Shown here: piece by piece, positions 26,121-34,700 of the stretch | Numbering within the stretch: position 1 is the stretch's first letter | Layout of the letters: every line of letters starts with the position of its first letter | Assembly (NCBI RefSeq): GCF_001307035.1 | Contig: NZ_LKIU01000002.1 | Span: 541,088 to 605,087 of the forward strand | Direction of reading: 5' to 3' | Length of the DNA stretch: 64,000 bases | DNA from: Arthrobacter sp. Edens01 | GTDB taxonomy: Bacteria > Actinomycetota > Actinomycetes > Actinomycetales > Micrococcaceae | Notes under the pieces: generated by a model | Databases searched by the model: none | The model's input: the letters and a program-made list of their open reading frames with translations, nothing else | Told to the model about the DNA's origin: nothing | Program-made: the position numbers and the translations under genes

Positions 26121-26152
26121 ACAGGCACAGCCAGTGCCCAACAGGTTCTAAA

Positions 26153-26195
26153 AAGGACGGGTCCGCATCCTCACTGAGGATGCGGACCCGTCCTT
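26153..26195. terminator. Bidirectional terminator between gltA and galE
   Basis: Two 21-nt perfectly complementary arms (26153-26173 and 26175-26195) sit between convergent genes. Runs AAAAAGG on the left and CCTT on the right give weak tails in both directions. Confidence 0.85.
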
Positions 26196-26212
26196 CGCTG
26201 TACGTCCGGCGG

Positions 26213-27232
26213 CTATGCCTGGGTGGCGTACCCCTGCGGGTTCTGCTTCTGCCAGTTCCAGTGATCGCGGCACATGTCATCCAGGGACCGCCCGGCGGAC
26301 CAGCCGAGCTCTGCCCGGGCTGCCGAGGGGTCCGCGTAGCTCACGGCGGCGTCTCCCGGGCGGCGCGGCGCGAACTCGTAGGGAACGTCCTTCCCTGCTG
26401 CCTTGGAGAAAGCGGCCAGGACCTCCAGCACCGAGGAGCCGTTGCCGGTACCCAGGTTCCAGCGCTTGACCCCCTTGCGTGCGGCAATGTAGTCAAGGGC
26501 CGCCAGATGTCCGGCGGCCAGGTCCATGACGTGGATGTAGTCACGCACACCGGTGCCGTCAGGAGTGTTGTAGTCGTTACCGAAGACCATGACCTTCTCC
26601 CGGCGTCCCACGGCGACCTGGGCGACGAAGGGCAGCAGGTTGTTGGGAACACCAGTGGGATCCTCGCCGATGCGTCCGGATTCATGCGCGCCGACCGGGT
26701 TGAAGTAGCGCAGCAGCGCGATGCTCCAGCGTTCATCCGAGGCCCCCAGGTCTGCCAGGATGTCCTCGATCTGTTCCTTGGTCCGGCCGTAGGGGTTCAC
26801 CGCATCCATCGGCATATCCTCTACCAGCGGCACCTCTTCGGAAGCCCCGTAGACGGTGGCTGAGGAGCTGAAGACGATGGTGCGCACATCGTGCCGGTCC
26901 ATGGCTGCCAGCAGGTTCAAGGTGCCTGCAACGTTGTTCCGGTAATAGTGCAGCGGCTTGGCCACCGATTCGCCGACTGCTTTCAGCCCGGCGAAGTGGA
27001 TGACAGCTTCGGGGGAGTGCTCGGCAAAGATGGCTTCAAGTGCCTGCGGATCGAGCAGGTCCGCCTGGACGAACGAAGCCGTGCGTCCGGAGAGTTCCTG
27101 GACCCGGTTCAGGGATTCGGTGCTGGAATTGGCGAGGTTGTCCATCACAACAACGTCGTGCCCGGCCTGCAGCAGCTCGAGCGTGGTGTGGGATCCGATG
27201 TAGCCGGTTCCGCCGGTGACTAGTATTCGCAT
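26213..27232 (-). CDS. galE: UDP-glucose 4-epimerase
   Basis: An extended SDR enzyme that interconverts UDP-glucose and UDP-galactose for galactose use and cell-surface polysaccharides. The Rossmann motif GGTGYIGSHT (residues 7-16), the SSSATVYG serine, the catalytic Tyr-x-x-x-Lys in NPYGRTKEQIE, and RYFNPVGAHESGRIGEDP are all present. The length of 339 aa is standard. The ATG at 27232 lies 7 nt after a TAGGCT -10-like hexamer with no ribosome site, suggesting leaderless expression. No other gal genes are adjacent. Confidence 0.96.
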   Translation of the reverse strand: MRILVTGGTGYIGSHTTLELLQAGHDVVVMDNLANSSTESLNRVQELSGRTASFVQADLLDPQALEAIFAEHSPEAVIHFAGLKAVGESVAKPLHYYRNNVAGTLNLLAAMDRHDVRTIVFSSSATVYGASEEVPLVEDMPMDAVNPYGRTKEQIEDILADLGASDERWSIALLRYFNPVGAHESGRIGEDPTGVPNNLLPFVAQVAVGRREKVMVFGNDYNTPDGTGVRDYIHVMDLAAGHLAALDYIAARKGVKRWNLGTGNGSSVLEVLAAFSKAAGKDVPYEFAPRRPGDAAVSYADPSAARAELGWSAGRSLDDMCRDHWNWQKQNPQGYATQA

Positions 27233-27239
27233 GGTTTCC

Positions 27240-27245
27240 AGCCTA
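27240..27245 (-). promoter_or_regulatory. -10 box for leaderless galE
   Basis: TAGGCT on the minus strand is separated from the galE ATG by 7 nt (GGAAACC). No Shine-Dalgarno sequence is present. Confidence 0.5.
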
Positions 27246-27277
27246 GCTGGTCCGCCGGGCGGCCAGCCTGAGGGCCT

Positions 27278-27331
27278 GCCGGGTTACCCCTGTCTGCCGG
27301 GTTAGCCCTGTCTCCCGGGTTAGCCCTGCCC
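27278..27331. repeat. Three 18-bp tandem repeats at the end of the VldE-like gene
   Basis: Three consecutive 18-bp units (27278-27295, 27296-27313, 27314-27331) differ at only a few positions. The stop codon of the minus-strand gene falls inside the third unit. In another minus-strand frame the units encode a hexapeptide repeat of RANPAD type. Confidence 0.8.
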
Positions 27332-28198
27332 GCCCACGGAGGCCGGGGCAATGTGGATGGCCACCTGCGTGCCGGGAGCATCGGACGGAGTCCACGTGCC
27401 GCTTCCACGGGTCCAGGTCATGGAGTCGAATGAGACTTCATTGATGTTCAGTGCCTTGGCGTTGGCTACAGCCCACTGGGCCAGCGACCAGCCGTATTCC
27501 CCTGAAGCACCTACCACCAGGACCTCGCCGAGCACCATGGCCTGCTGCTCGCCGTACAGCGTGTTCATCGCCGCCAGGACGGCGTTCGGATCACCGGGGG
27601 CCTGCGCGGGATTGAGGGTGCAGGCCAGCGCCGCGGGCGATTGCCCGGTCAGGGCCGAAGCGAAAGCCCTTCCCTCAGGCTCATGGTCCGCGTAGGCATC
27701 CGGATAGGCGCTTCGCTGGACTGTCTGGGCGGCGACCGTAACCGGCAGGTCCTGGTACCCGGGAACTTCGACGAGAGCGTCGTAGAAGACGTTCACGGCG
27801 TAGACCGGGTCCATCACCTGCTCCTGGGAGCCCCAGCCCTGCGACGGCCGCTGCTGGAACAGCCCGCGCGAATCAGGTCCCGCGTCATCTCCGTAGTCCA
27901 GATTGCGCAGCCCGGATTCCTGCACCGCGGTGGCCAGTGCGATCGATGCCGCACGCGGCGGAAGACCGCGCGCAACGGCTACGGCAGCAATCGTTGATGC
28001 GTTGGCTGCCTGGTCCGGGTTCAGGGACCAGGAGGCGTCGTTGACAGTAGCGGTGCAGCGTTCGCGTACCGGCTTCTCCTCGTCCCGGCCCAGGGCCAGG
28101 ACGAGGAGGTAGATCAGGACTGCGGCGGCTGCCGCAGCGGCAAGCAGCAGCACGCTGATGGTCCTGCGCCGTGCCGCCGGCTGGGGGTTGCGGGCCAC
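27320..28198 (-). CDS. Exported lysozyme-like / VldE-type C-terminal domain protein
   Basis: A single N-terminal membrane anchor (ISVLLLAAAAAAAVLIYLLVLAL, about residues 14-36) is followed by an extracytoplasmic helical domain with ALATAVQESGLRNLDYGDDAGPDSRGLFQQRPSQGWG (about 86-123), reminiscent of lysozyme/transglycosylase active-site regions with a candidate acidic Glu. The C-terminal segment GASGEYGWSLAQWAVANAKALNINEVSFDSMTWTRGSGTW resembles the ARB_07466/VldE domain. The likely role is at the cell wall, but catalysis is an inference. A strong AGGAGG ribosome site precedes the GTG. The gene ends inside an 18-bp tandem repeat array, so its 3' end could vary between strains. Confidence 0.65.
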   Translation of the reverse strand: MARNPQPAARRRTISVLLLAAAAAAAVLIYLLVLALGRDEEKPVRERCTATVNDASWSLNPDQAANASTIAAVAVARGLPPRAASIALATAVQESGLRNLDYGDDAGPDSRGLFQQRPSQGWGSQEQVMDPVYAVNVFYDALVEVPGYQDLPVTVAAQTVQRSAYPDAYADHEPEGRAFASALTGQSPAALACTLNPAQAPGDPNAVLAAMNTLYGEQQAMVLGEVLVVGASGEYGWSLAQWAVANAKALNINEVSFDSMTWTRGSGTWTPSDAPGTQVAIHIAPASVGGQG

Positions 28199-28221
28199 GG
28201 CCCTGCCTCCTGGTCGGGGTC

Positions 28222-29193
28222 CTAGTTGGCGTGCAGCGCTTCGTTCAGTTCCACAGTTCGGGCCAGCCGCGGAAGGGCCTCAACAGCGCCGGTTGAGGAA
28301 TTGCGCCTGAACAGCAGGCCCGGAACACCGGAGAGATCTGCTGCCTTGACGGTGCGGACTTCGTTTGTTTCGGGATCGGTGACGCTGACGCGTGTGCCGG
28401 CGGTGACGTACAGGCCTGCTTCAACAACGCTGTCATCGCCGATGCTGATACCCACACCGGAGTTGGCGCCCAGGAGCACACGCTCACCGACGGTGATCCG
28501 CTCCTTGCCGCCGCCGGACAGGGTGCCCATGATGGATGCGCCGCCGCCGACGTCGGAGCCGTCGCCAACGACGACGCCCGCGGAAATCCGGCCTTCCACC
28601 ATCGAGGTGCCGAGGGTGCCGGCGTTAAAGTTGACGAACCCTTCATGCATGACAGTGGTGCCTTCGGCGAGGTGTGCACCCAGCCGGACGCGGTCTGCAT
28701 CGGCGATGCGCACCCCGGTGGGCAGGACGTAGTCGACCATGCGGGGGAACTTGTCCACGCCGTAGACCGTGACTGCACCGCGGGCGCGCAGGCCCAGGCG
28801 GACCGAGTCGAAACCGGCAACCTGGCAGGGACCGAAGTTGGTCCATACAACGTTGGGCAGCACGCCGAAGATGCCGTCCAGGTTGATGGTGTTCGGCGCC
28901 GCAAGGCGGGCCGAGAGAACGTGCAGGCGGAGGTAGGCGTCTGCCGTCCCGGCGGGAGCCTCATCGAGGTTGATCTCGGTGCGGACTACCTCGCCGCGGG
29001 TTCCGCGGACTTCATCCGCCATGGACGCAGCGGCCTTCTCGAGATCGGCTGCGAGTTCTTCGCCTGCCTGGAGCGGGGCCAGCTCGGGGCGGGGGTACCA
29101 GACGTCCAGGAAGGTGCCGTCTGCGGCTACAGTTGCCAGTCCGAGACCGGACGCGGTGCGTGGGGAGGGGGCTGCTGAAGTGCTTGAAGTCAT
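28222..29193 (-). CDS. dapD: 2,3,4,5-tetrahydropyridine-2,6-dicarboxylate N-succinyltransferase
   Basis: Uses succinyl-CoA to open and acylate tetrahydrodipicolinate, the first committed step of the succinylase branch to diaminopimelate and lysine. The C-terminal half is a left-handed beta-helix with hexapeptide repeats ([45 protein letters not shown], then [33 protein letters not shown]). The actinobacterial type is confirmed by its length of about 323 aa. The ATG at 29193 is preferred over the GTG at 29202, because TAGAGT at 29201-29206 forms a -10 box 7 nt upstream and would overlap the GTG. Divergent from dapE. Confidence 0.94.
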   Translation of the reverse strand: MTSSTSAAPSPRTASGLGLATVAADGTFLDVWYPRPELAPLQAGEELAADLEKAAASMADEVRGTRGEVVRTEINLDEAPAGTADAYLRLHVLSARLAAPNTINLDGIFGVLPNVVWTNFGPCQVAGFDSVRLGLRARGAVTVYGVDKFPRMVDYVLPTGVRIADADRVRLGAHLAEGTTVMHEGFVNFNAGTLGTSMVEGRISAGVVVGDGSDVGGGASIMGTLSGGGKERITVGERVLLGANSGVGISIGDDSVVEAGLYVTAGTRVSVTDPETNEVRTVKAADLSGVPGLLFRRNSSTGAVEALPRLARTVELNEALHAN

Positions 29194-29200
29194 GGGTTCC

Positions 29201-29206
29201 ACTCTA
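29201..29206 (-). promoter_or_regulatory. -10 box for leaderless dapD
   Basis: TAGAGT on the minus strand lies 7 nt before the dapD ATG and only 8 bp from the opposing dapE -10 box. No ribosome site is present. Confidence 0.55.
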
Positions 29207-29214
29207 CCGAGCGG

Positions 29215-29220
29215 TACTCT
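29215..29220 (+). promoter_or_regulatory. -10 box for leaderless dapE
   Basis: TACTCT on the plus strand is followed by 6 nt (GGACCG) and the GTG of dapE. No ribosome site is present. Confidence 0.55.
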
Positions 29221-29226
29221 GGACCG

Positions 29227-30318
29227 GTGACCGTATTACCTGCCAAACCCCTGAACCTGCACAACGACGTCGCTTCCCTCACAGCGGCCCTGATGGACAT
29301 TGAGAGTGTGTCCGGAAACGAGGCCGCGATAGCCGACGCCGTTGAGGCGGCGCTGCAGGACCTCGGCCACCTTGAAGTGGTGCGCGACGGCGATTCCGTA
29401 ATGGCACGGACCAATCTGGGACGCAGCGAGCGGGTCATCCTGGCCGGACACCTGGACACGGTGCCCCTGCCGTCCGTTCCCGGGTCCCGCGGAACCGTTC
29501 CGTCCAGCTGGGACGGCGAAGTCCTCTATGGCCGCGGTGCCACCGACATGAAGGGCGGGGTGGCGGTGCAGCTGGCGCTGGCGGCAAAGCTTACGGAGCC
29601 CAGCCGGGATATCACCTTCATCTTCTATGACCATGAAGAGGTTGATGCTTCACTGAGCGGGCTGGGCCGGCTGGAGAAGTCCTTTCCGGAGTGGCTGAAA
29701 GCTGACTTCGCGATCCTCCTTGAACCGACCGACGGGACCGTGGAGGGCGGCTGCAACGGAACCATGCGCTTCCAGGCCCGCACCACCGGCAAAGCCGCAC
29801 ATTCGGCCCGTGCCTGGATGGGGGAGAACGCAATCCATGCCGCTGCGGAGATCCTGGTGCGGCTGCGGGACCACGAGCCGGCCACGGTCCGTGTTGAAGG
29901 ACTGGATTACCGTGAGTCGCTCAATGCCGTAAAGATCCACGGCGGCACCGCCGGCAACGTCATCCCCGATTCCGCCGTGGTGGAAATCAACTACCGTTTT
30001 GCCCCGGACAAGGACCTGGCCCAGGCCGAAGCCTACGTCCGTGAGCTGCTGGACGGCTTCGACCTGGTGCGCACCGATGCTTCCGCAGGGGCACGCCCCG
30101 GCCTGGACCGTCCCGCGGCCGCCAGCTTCGTGGAAGCCGTTGGTGCTGAGCCGAAGCCAAAGTACGGCTGGACCGACGTCGCCCGTTTCAGTGCCCTTGG
30201 GATCCCCGCCGTTAACTTCGGACCGGGAGACGCGCTGCTGGCTCACTCCGACAATGAGCACGTCACGGCCGGCGCCATCCGCGAATGCCTCCGGGCCCTT
30301 CAGGACTGGCTGGCCTAG
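29227..30318 (+). CDS. dapE: Succinyl-diaminopimelate desuccinylase
   Basis: A zinc-dependent M20 family hydrolase that removes succinate from N-succinyl-LL-diaminopimelate. Metal ligands and catalytic residues are visible in [13 protein letters not shown] (His and Asp), [19 protein letters not shown] (bridging Asp), [15 protein letters not shown] (catalytic Glu-Glu) and the C-terminal [15 protein letters not shown] (His). The dimerisation domain contains [16 protein letters not shown]. The length of 363 aa is normal for the actinobacterial type. Divergent from dapD, with a shared control region of about 33 bp. A long hairpin follows. Confidence 0.95.
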   Translation: MTVLPAKPLNLHNDVASLTAALMDIESVSGNEAAIADAVEAALQDLGHLEVVRDGDSVMARTNLGRSERVILAGHLDTVPLPSVPGSRGTVPSSWDGEVLYGRGATDMKGGVAVQLALAAKLTEPSRDITFIFYDHEEVDASLSGLGRLEKSFPEWLKADFAILLEPTDGTVEGGCNGTMRFQARTTGKAAHSARAWMGENAIHAAAEILVRLRDHEPATVRVEGLDYRESLNAVKIHGGTAGNVIPDSAVVEINYRFAPDKDLAQAEAYVRELLDGFDLVRTDASAGARPGLDRPAAASFVEAVGAEPKPKYGWTDVARFSALGIPAVNFGPGDALLAHSDNEHVTAGAIRECLRALQDWLA

Positions 30319-30331
30319 TTTCCGGCAGTCG

Positions 30332-30391
30332 AACGAGACAGCCGAAAGCGCCCTTTAGAAGCTTCTAAAGGGCGCTTTCTGCTGTCTCGTT
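30332..30391. terminator. Long hairpin between dapE and gluD
   Basis: About 30-nt arms centred at 30361/30362 (AAGCTT centre) pair with a single mismatch. It lies between convergent genes. Its pattern (CGAAC, ACAG, AAA, GCCC, TT) resembles the hairpins at 13904-13945 and 44900-44955, suggesting one element family. Confidence 0.8.
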
Positions 30392-30400
30392 TAGGAGGAC

Positions 30401-31273
30401 CTACCGCACGGGTGCCGGGACGCCTTCCGGGTCCACGGCTTCGTCAGTCTTGAGCAGGGCCCCTGCGCGCGCGCCGAGCAGGCGCGAAAGGCGCTGGGCG
30501 GCAAACGTCAGGATCATGTTCAGGATGATGAAGATCGCGGCGGTGACAAGCAGGGCCGGCAGGATATTGCCTTCACCCGAGGCAAGCCGGCGGGCGTAGC
30601 CGAGCAGCTCCGTGTAGCCAATAAAGGTACCCAGGGCAGAGTCCTTGAGGATCACGACGAACTGGCTGAGCAGGGCGGGGAGCATAGCCACCAGGGCCTG
30701 CGGAACCTCGACGATGCGAAGCGACTGGCTGCGGGTCAGGCCGATGGCCAGGCCTGCCTCACGCTGGCCCTTCGGCAGGCCAAACACACCCGAACGCACC
30801 AGTTCGGCGATCACGGAACCGTTGTACAGGGTCAGTGCCAGCACGACGGCGACAAACGGAACGTCCGAGGACGGAACCGGCGTGGACTTCGAGAGGAACT
30901 GGTAGAAGAAGATCATCATCAGCAGCACAGGCACCGCACGGAAGAACTCAACGACCAGGCCGGCGACCCAGCTGATGGCCTTCACCGACGAAAGCCGGCC
31001 GAGGCCGAAGACCAGGCCGAACACAATCGAAGTCACGATCGCAACGCCGGCCGCCTTCAGGGTCTCCAGGAGGCCGGGAAGCATGAAGTACTCCCAGGTC
31101 CGGCCTTCAATAAACGGATTCCACTTGGCCGCGTCGAACTGGCCCTTCTCGGCCAGGCCATAGACGACCAGTGCGAGGAGGGCAAGGATGAACAGGGTGC
31201 CGAGGATGTTGCCAACCATGATGCGGCGGCGTGCCCGGGGACCGGGCGCGTCAAAGAGTACGCTCTGGCTCAT
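30401..31273 (-). CDS. gluD: Glutamate ABC importer permease GluD
   Basis: This His/Glu/Gln/Arg-type permease is one half of the transmembrane channel for glutamate uptake. The membrane helices include NILGTLFILALLALVVYGLAEKG near the N-terminus. The coupling segment RSGVFGLPKGQREAGLAIGLTRSQSLRIVEVPQAL is the polar amino acid permease signature. The length of 290 aa, with an N-terminal extension and a C-terminal tail, fits corynebacterial GluD. It overlaps gluC by 4 bp and is the last gene of a minus-strand gluA-gluB-gluC-gluD order. Confidence 0.92.
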   Translation of the reverse strand: MSQSVLFDAPGPRARRRIMVGNILGTLFILALLALVVYGLAEKGQFDAAKWNPFIEGRTWEYFMLPGLLETLKAAGVAIVTSIVFGLVFGLGRLSSVKAISWVAGLVVEFFRAVPVLLMMIFFYQFLSKSTPVPSSDVPFVAVVLALTLYNGSVIAELVRSGVFGLPKGQREAGLAIGLTRSQSLRIVEVPQALVAMLPALLSQFVVILKDSALGTFIGYTELLGYARRLASGEGNILPALLVTAAIFIILNMILTFAAQRLSRLLGARAGALLKTDEAVDPEGVPAPVR

Positions 31274-31944
31274 CGTGCCACCGCCAGTTTCTTCGAGGCC
31301 CAGGTGGTGAGCAGACCAATCGGGATCACAATGAGCACAAAGCCCAGTGCGAAGGTCAGGAAGATCTGCGTCATAAGGTCAGGGCGGAATTCGATCATGG
31401 TCTTCATCAGGCCGGAGGCCTCAGCAACGGAAGCTACGGCGGCCACCGTGGTGTTCTTGGCCAGTGCAATCAGGACATTGCCCAGCGGTGCAACAGCGCC
31501 GCGGAACGCCTGCGGCAGGATGATCAGCCACGCTGCGGGCAGGAAGGACAGCCCGATTGAGCGGGCAGCTTCGGCCTGTCCCAGCGGAACGGTGTTGACG
31601 CCGCTTCGGATCGCCTCGCAGACAAACGCTGCGTGGTAGACCGAGAGGGAGAGCACCGCCAGCCGGAAGAAGTTGAGTTGGAAGTCGCCGGACAGGTTGA
31701 CCTGCAGCTGGGACCAGAGAGCCAGGGTGCCGAAGACCATGATGATGGTCAGCGGGGTGTTCCTGAAGATGTTCACGTATGCCGTGCCGAACCAGCGCAG
31801 GCTGGCGATTGGCGAAATACGCATCACGGCCAGGATGGTGCCGAGCACGAGGGACCAGAGCGCGGCCCAGAACGTGAGTTGGATGTTGACCCAGAAGGCC
31901 CCGACGACGTCGTATTCGCCAAAGAGCTCGAGGAAACCTTCCAT
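31270..31944 (-). CDS. gluC: Glutamate ABC importer permease GluC
   Basis: The other channel subunit of the glutamate importer, 224 aa. It has about five helices and the conserved coupling segment AIRSGVNTVPLGQAEAARSIGLSFLPAAWLIILPQAFRGAVAPLGN. It begins LFGEYDVVGAFWVNIQLTFWAALWSLVLG, as in CglC/GluC proteins. It lies about 100 bp downstream of gluB and overlaps gluD, consistent with one operon. Confidence 0.92.
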   Translation of the reverse strand: MEGFLELFGEYDVVGAFWVNIQLTFWAALWSLVLGTILAVMRISPIASLRWFGTAYVNIFRNTPLTIIMVFGTLALWSQLQVNLSGDFQLNFFRLAVLSLSVYHAAFVCEAIRSGVNTVPLGQAEAARSIGLSFLPAAWLIILPQAFRGAVAPLGNVLIALAKNTTVAAVASVAEASGLMKTMIEFRPDLMTQIFLTFALGFVLIVIPIGLLTTWASKKLAVAR

Positions 31945-32043
31945 ATGTCACCTCTTCCGTAAAAATGTGTGGAGCGGAGTTCGGGGCAGGGCCGAAAGCC
32001 CTGCCCCGAACGTTGCCGCCGAAACCCGGCGGAGGCGGGCCGC

Positions 32044-32895
32044 TTAGGCGCAGGCGTCCATCGTCGGCGGGTTCAGGTCGGCGTTGAACGTGTAGTCAGC
32101 GCCTTCGGTGTTCTTCTTGATGGCTTCTTCCCAGGCGCCGTCTTCGATCATCTTTTCGATGGCAGCGTTGATGTCTTCACACTTGTCGCTGTCCTTCTGG
32201 ATGCCGACGCCGTACTTCTCCTCGGAGAAGGTGTTGCCGACAACCTTGAACTGGCCCTTGTTGGCGTCCGTGGAGGCGAGGCCGGCCAGGATGATGTCGT
32301 CGGTGGTGACGGCGTCAATGGCGCCGCCCTGCATGGCGGTGACGCACTCGGCGTAGCTCGGCTGTTCCACGAGGTTGGCTTCATTGGCCAGCGTGTCCTT
32401 GACCTTCTGCGCGGACGTGGAGCCGGTAACCGAGCAGAGGGTCTTGCCGTTGAGGTCTTCGGGGCCGGTGATCTCGGAATCGTCGGAGCGCACCAGCAGG
32501 TCCTGGCCGGCAACGAAGTACGGTCCTGCGAAAGCGACCTTTTCCTTGCGGGTGTCCGTGATGGAGTAGGTCGCGAAGATCATGTCCACCTGGTCATTTT
32601 CCAGCATGTTTTCACGCTGGGCAGACGGGGTCTCGATCCATTCGATCTGGTCTTCGCCGTAGCCGAGTTCGCCGGCTACGTACTTGGCAACATCCACGTC
32701 GAAGCCGCTGTAGGAGCCGCCTTCGTCGAAGCCGAGGCCTGGCTGATCGAACTTGATGCCGATCCGGATGCTGTCGCCGCTGCCGGAATCAGCAGAGCCG
32801 CTGGCCGAATCGCTGCCGGAGTCGCCGCCGCAGGCGGACAGGGTCAGAGCGGCAGCTGCAGCCATGGCGGCAACTGCGTAACGGGTATTGCGCAT
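32044..32895 (-). CDS. gluB: Glutamate ABC importer substrate-binding lipoprotein GluB
   Basis: The extracytoplasmic receptor for glutamate (family 3 solute-binding protein). The start was moved to ATG 32895, where GGAG lies at the right distance; the upstream ATG encodes only MQGEK across that ribosome site. The signal peptide ends with lipobox LSAC (Cys22). The mature chain has the family 3 blocks IRIGIKFDQPGLGFDEGGSYSGFDVDVAKYVAGELGY and VDMIFATYSITDTRKEKVAFAGPYFVAGQDLLV, and a late YGVGIQKDSDKCEDINAAIEKM. It sits between the ATPase and permease genes of the same operon. Confidence 0.94.
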   Translation of the reverse strand: MRNTRYAVAAMAAAAALTLSACGGDSGSDSASGSADSGSGDSIRIGIKFDQPGLGFDEGGSYSGFDVDVAKYVAGELGYGEDQIEWIETPSAQRENMLENDQVDMIFATYSITDTRKEKVAFAGPYFVAGQDLLVRSDDSEITGPEDLNGKTLCSVTGSTSAQKVKDTLANEANLVEQPSYAECVTAMQGGAIDAVTTDDIILAGLASTDANKGQFKVVGNTFSEEKYGVGIQKDSDKCEDINAAIEKMIEDGAWEEAIKKNTEGADYTFNADLNPPTMDACA

Positions 32896-32975
32896 TTTTT
32901 CTCCTTGCATTGCGGCCGGGGCCCGTGGGGGCCGCGGCCTTGCCTCAAAGGGTGGATGAAAAACCGGCGGACGCC

Positions 32976-33755
32976 CTAGTGGGCGAGGATCTTGCCGAGG
33001 AAGTCCTTGGCCCGGTCGCTCTTGGGGTTGGTGAAGAACTCTTCGGGTGCAGCCTGCTCAACGATCTGGCCGTCCGCCATGAAGATCACGCGGTCTGCTG
33101 CCTTGCGGGCGAAGCCCATTTCATGGGTCACGACGATCATGGTCATGCCCTCCTGGGCGAGCTCCACCATGGTGTCCAGGACCTCGTTGATCATTTCCGG
33201 GTCAAGCGCAGAGGTGGGCTCATCGAACAGCATGACCTTCGGCTTCATGGCCAGGGCCCGGGCGATTGCCACGCGCTGCTGCTGGCCGCCGGAAAGCTGG
33301 GCGGGAAGCTTGTTCGCCTGGTTGTCCACGCCTACCCGCTTGAGGAGCGCCATTGCCTTCTCCTTGGCTTCGGCGGACTTCATCCGCTTCACCTTGACGG
33401 GGCCAAGTGCCACGTTGTCCAGGATGGACTTGTGCGCGAAGAGGTTGAACGACTGGAAGACCATGCCGACGTCGGCACGCAGCTTGGCGAGTGCCTTGCC
33501 TTCAGCGGGCAAGGCCTTGCCGTCAATGGTGATCTCACCGTCGTCGATGGTCTCCAGGCGGTTGATGGCCCGGCACAGTGTCGATTTGCCGGACCCCGAC
33601 GGGCCGATCACCACAACTACTTCGCCGCGCGCTACATCAAGGTTGATGTCCCGCAGCACATGGAGGTCCCCGAAGTGCTTGTTTACGTTCTTCAGCGAGA
33701 CGAGGGGTCCTGCTTGCTCAGGCACCGGCTGCCCTGATGTTGTGTCACTGGTCAT
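32976..33755 (-). CDS. gluA: Glutamate ABC importer ATPase GluA
   Basis: The cytoplasmic ATPase that powers glutamate uptake. Walker [10 protein letters not shown] (about residue 51), Q-loop, signature [15 protein letters not shown], Walker [15 protein letters not shown] and the switch His in [15 protein letters not shown] are all intact. The length of 259 aa includes an N-terminal extension of about 20 residues before [12 protein letters not shown]. It is the first gene of the operon. No ribosome site precedes the ATG at 33755. Instead TATCTT lies 6 nt upstream, suggesting leaderless expression. Confidence 0.95.
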   Translation of the reverse strand: MTSDTTSGQPVPEQAGPLVSLKNVNKHFGDLHVLRDINLDVARGEVVVVIGPSGSGKSTLCRAINRLETIDDGEITIDGKALPAEGKALAKLRADVGMVFQSFNLFAHKSILDNVALGPVKVKRMKSAEAKEKAMALLKRVGVDNQANKLPAQLSGGQQQRVAIARALAMKPKVMLFDEPTSALDPEMINEVLDTMVELAQEGMTMIVVTHEMGFARKAADRVIFMADGQIVEQAAPEEFFTNPKSDRAKDFLGKILAH

Positions 33756-33761
33756 AGATAG

Positions 33762-33767
33762 AAGATA
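33762..33767 (-). promoter_or_regulatory. -10 box for leaderless gluABCD operon
   Basis: TATCTT on the minus strand is followed by CTATCT and the gluA ATG. No good -35 is seen. Confidence 0.45.
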
Positions 33768-33887
33768 GCGAACAAATCAACCCCCGGTGTCCCCGATCAC
33801 TCTTGCATGAACAAATCGTGACGCAAGAGAAACCAAAAGACGGCGGCGGGTGAGAGCGGGCGTGAGGTCCTCATCACAGGCTCGCGC

Positions 33888-33893
33888 TAGCCT
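33888..33893 (+). promoter_or_regulatory. -10 box for leaderless LOG gene
   Basis: TAGCCT is followed by TGGTAG and the ATG at 33900. No ribosome site is present. Confidence 0.5.
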
Positions 33894-33899
33894 TGGTAG

Positions 33900-34670
33900 A
33901 TGGCTATGAGCGACGCAGAAGACGGAACCCGTCCAATATCGGCGAAACGGCGCGGACCTGTGGAGCTGCGCCGCGGGCAGGCGCGGGTTCCGCAGTCGGA
34001 CCGGTTCCTGCTTGATACAGCGGACGGGACCCATTTCACGCATACCGATCCCTGGCGGGTATTGCGGATCCAGAGCGAATTCGTTGAAGGCTTCGGCACG
34101 CTGTCTGAACTGGGTCCTGCGGTAAGTGTCTTCGGGTCCGCCCGCAGTCTCCCGGGATCCCGCTGGTACAAGCTCGGGGAAGAGGTTGGCAGGCTGCTCT
34201 CCGAGGCAGGGCTTGCAGTCATTACCGGCGGTGGCCCAGGTTCGATGGAGGCCGCCAACAAGGGAGCAGTGGAAGCCGGAGGGGTCTCGGTTGGCCTCGG
34301 GATCGAACTGCCGTTTGAAACCGGGCTCAATGACTGGGTGGACCTCGGAATTAATTTCCGCTATTTCTTCGTCCGGAAAACGATGTTCGTCAAATACGCC
34401 CAGGGGTTTATTGTGCTGCCGGGCGGCTTCGGCACGATGGACGAGCTCTTCGAAGCAATGACCCTGGTCCAAACCCAAAAAGTAACATCATTCCCCATAG
34501 TGCTGATCGGCACCGAGTTTTGGTCCCCGCTGCTGGAATGGGTCCGCGGAACGCTGCTTGAGGAGGGAATGATCTCGGCCAAGGACCTGGACCTCGTGCA
34601 CCTGGTGGATGACCCGGCTGAAGCCGTGAAACTCATCATTGCCGACAGCGCCGGCCACGTTTCCCTCTGA
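33900..34670 (+). CDS. LOG family protein (TIGR00730-type Rossmann fold)
   Basis: A Lonely-Guy family nucleotide 5'-monophosphate phosphoribohydrolase. Such enzymes release cytokinin-type or other bases from riboside monophosphates. The signature motif GGGPGSMEAANKGAVEAGG is at about residues 110-128, and PGGFGTMDELFEAMTLVQTQK carries the PGGxGTxxE motif. The length of 256 aa, with an N-terminal extension, matches the larger actinobacterial form (Rv1205 neighbourhood). The physiological substrate in free-living actinobacteria is not settled. It diverges from gluA. Confidence 0.9.
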   Translation: MAMSDAEDGTRPISAKRRGPVELRRGQARVPQSDRFLLDTADGTHFTHTDPWRVLRIQSEFVEGFGTLSELGPAVSVFGSARSLPGSRWYKLGEEVGRLLSEAGLAVITGGGPGSMEAANKGAVEAGGVSVGLGIELPFETGLNDWVDLGINFRYFFVRKTMFVKYAQGFIVLPGGFGTMDELFEAMTLVQTQKVTSFPIVLIGTEFWSPLLEWVRGTLLEEGMISAKDLDLVHLVDDPAEAVKLIIADSAGHVSL

Positions 34671-34700
34671 CCACGCGGACTCATCTGCGACGATGGACCC

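Noticed and set aside
24807-26141. 444-codon open frame antisense to gltA
   Set aside because: Same artefact; the citrate synthase on the plus strand explains the region.
27220-27408. 62-codon minus-strand frame with RANPAD hexapeptide repeats
   Set aside because: Arises from the 18-bp tandem repeat in an alternative frame of the VldE-like gene; no start signal. The DNA repeat was kept as a feature instead.
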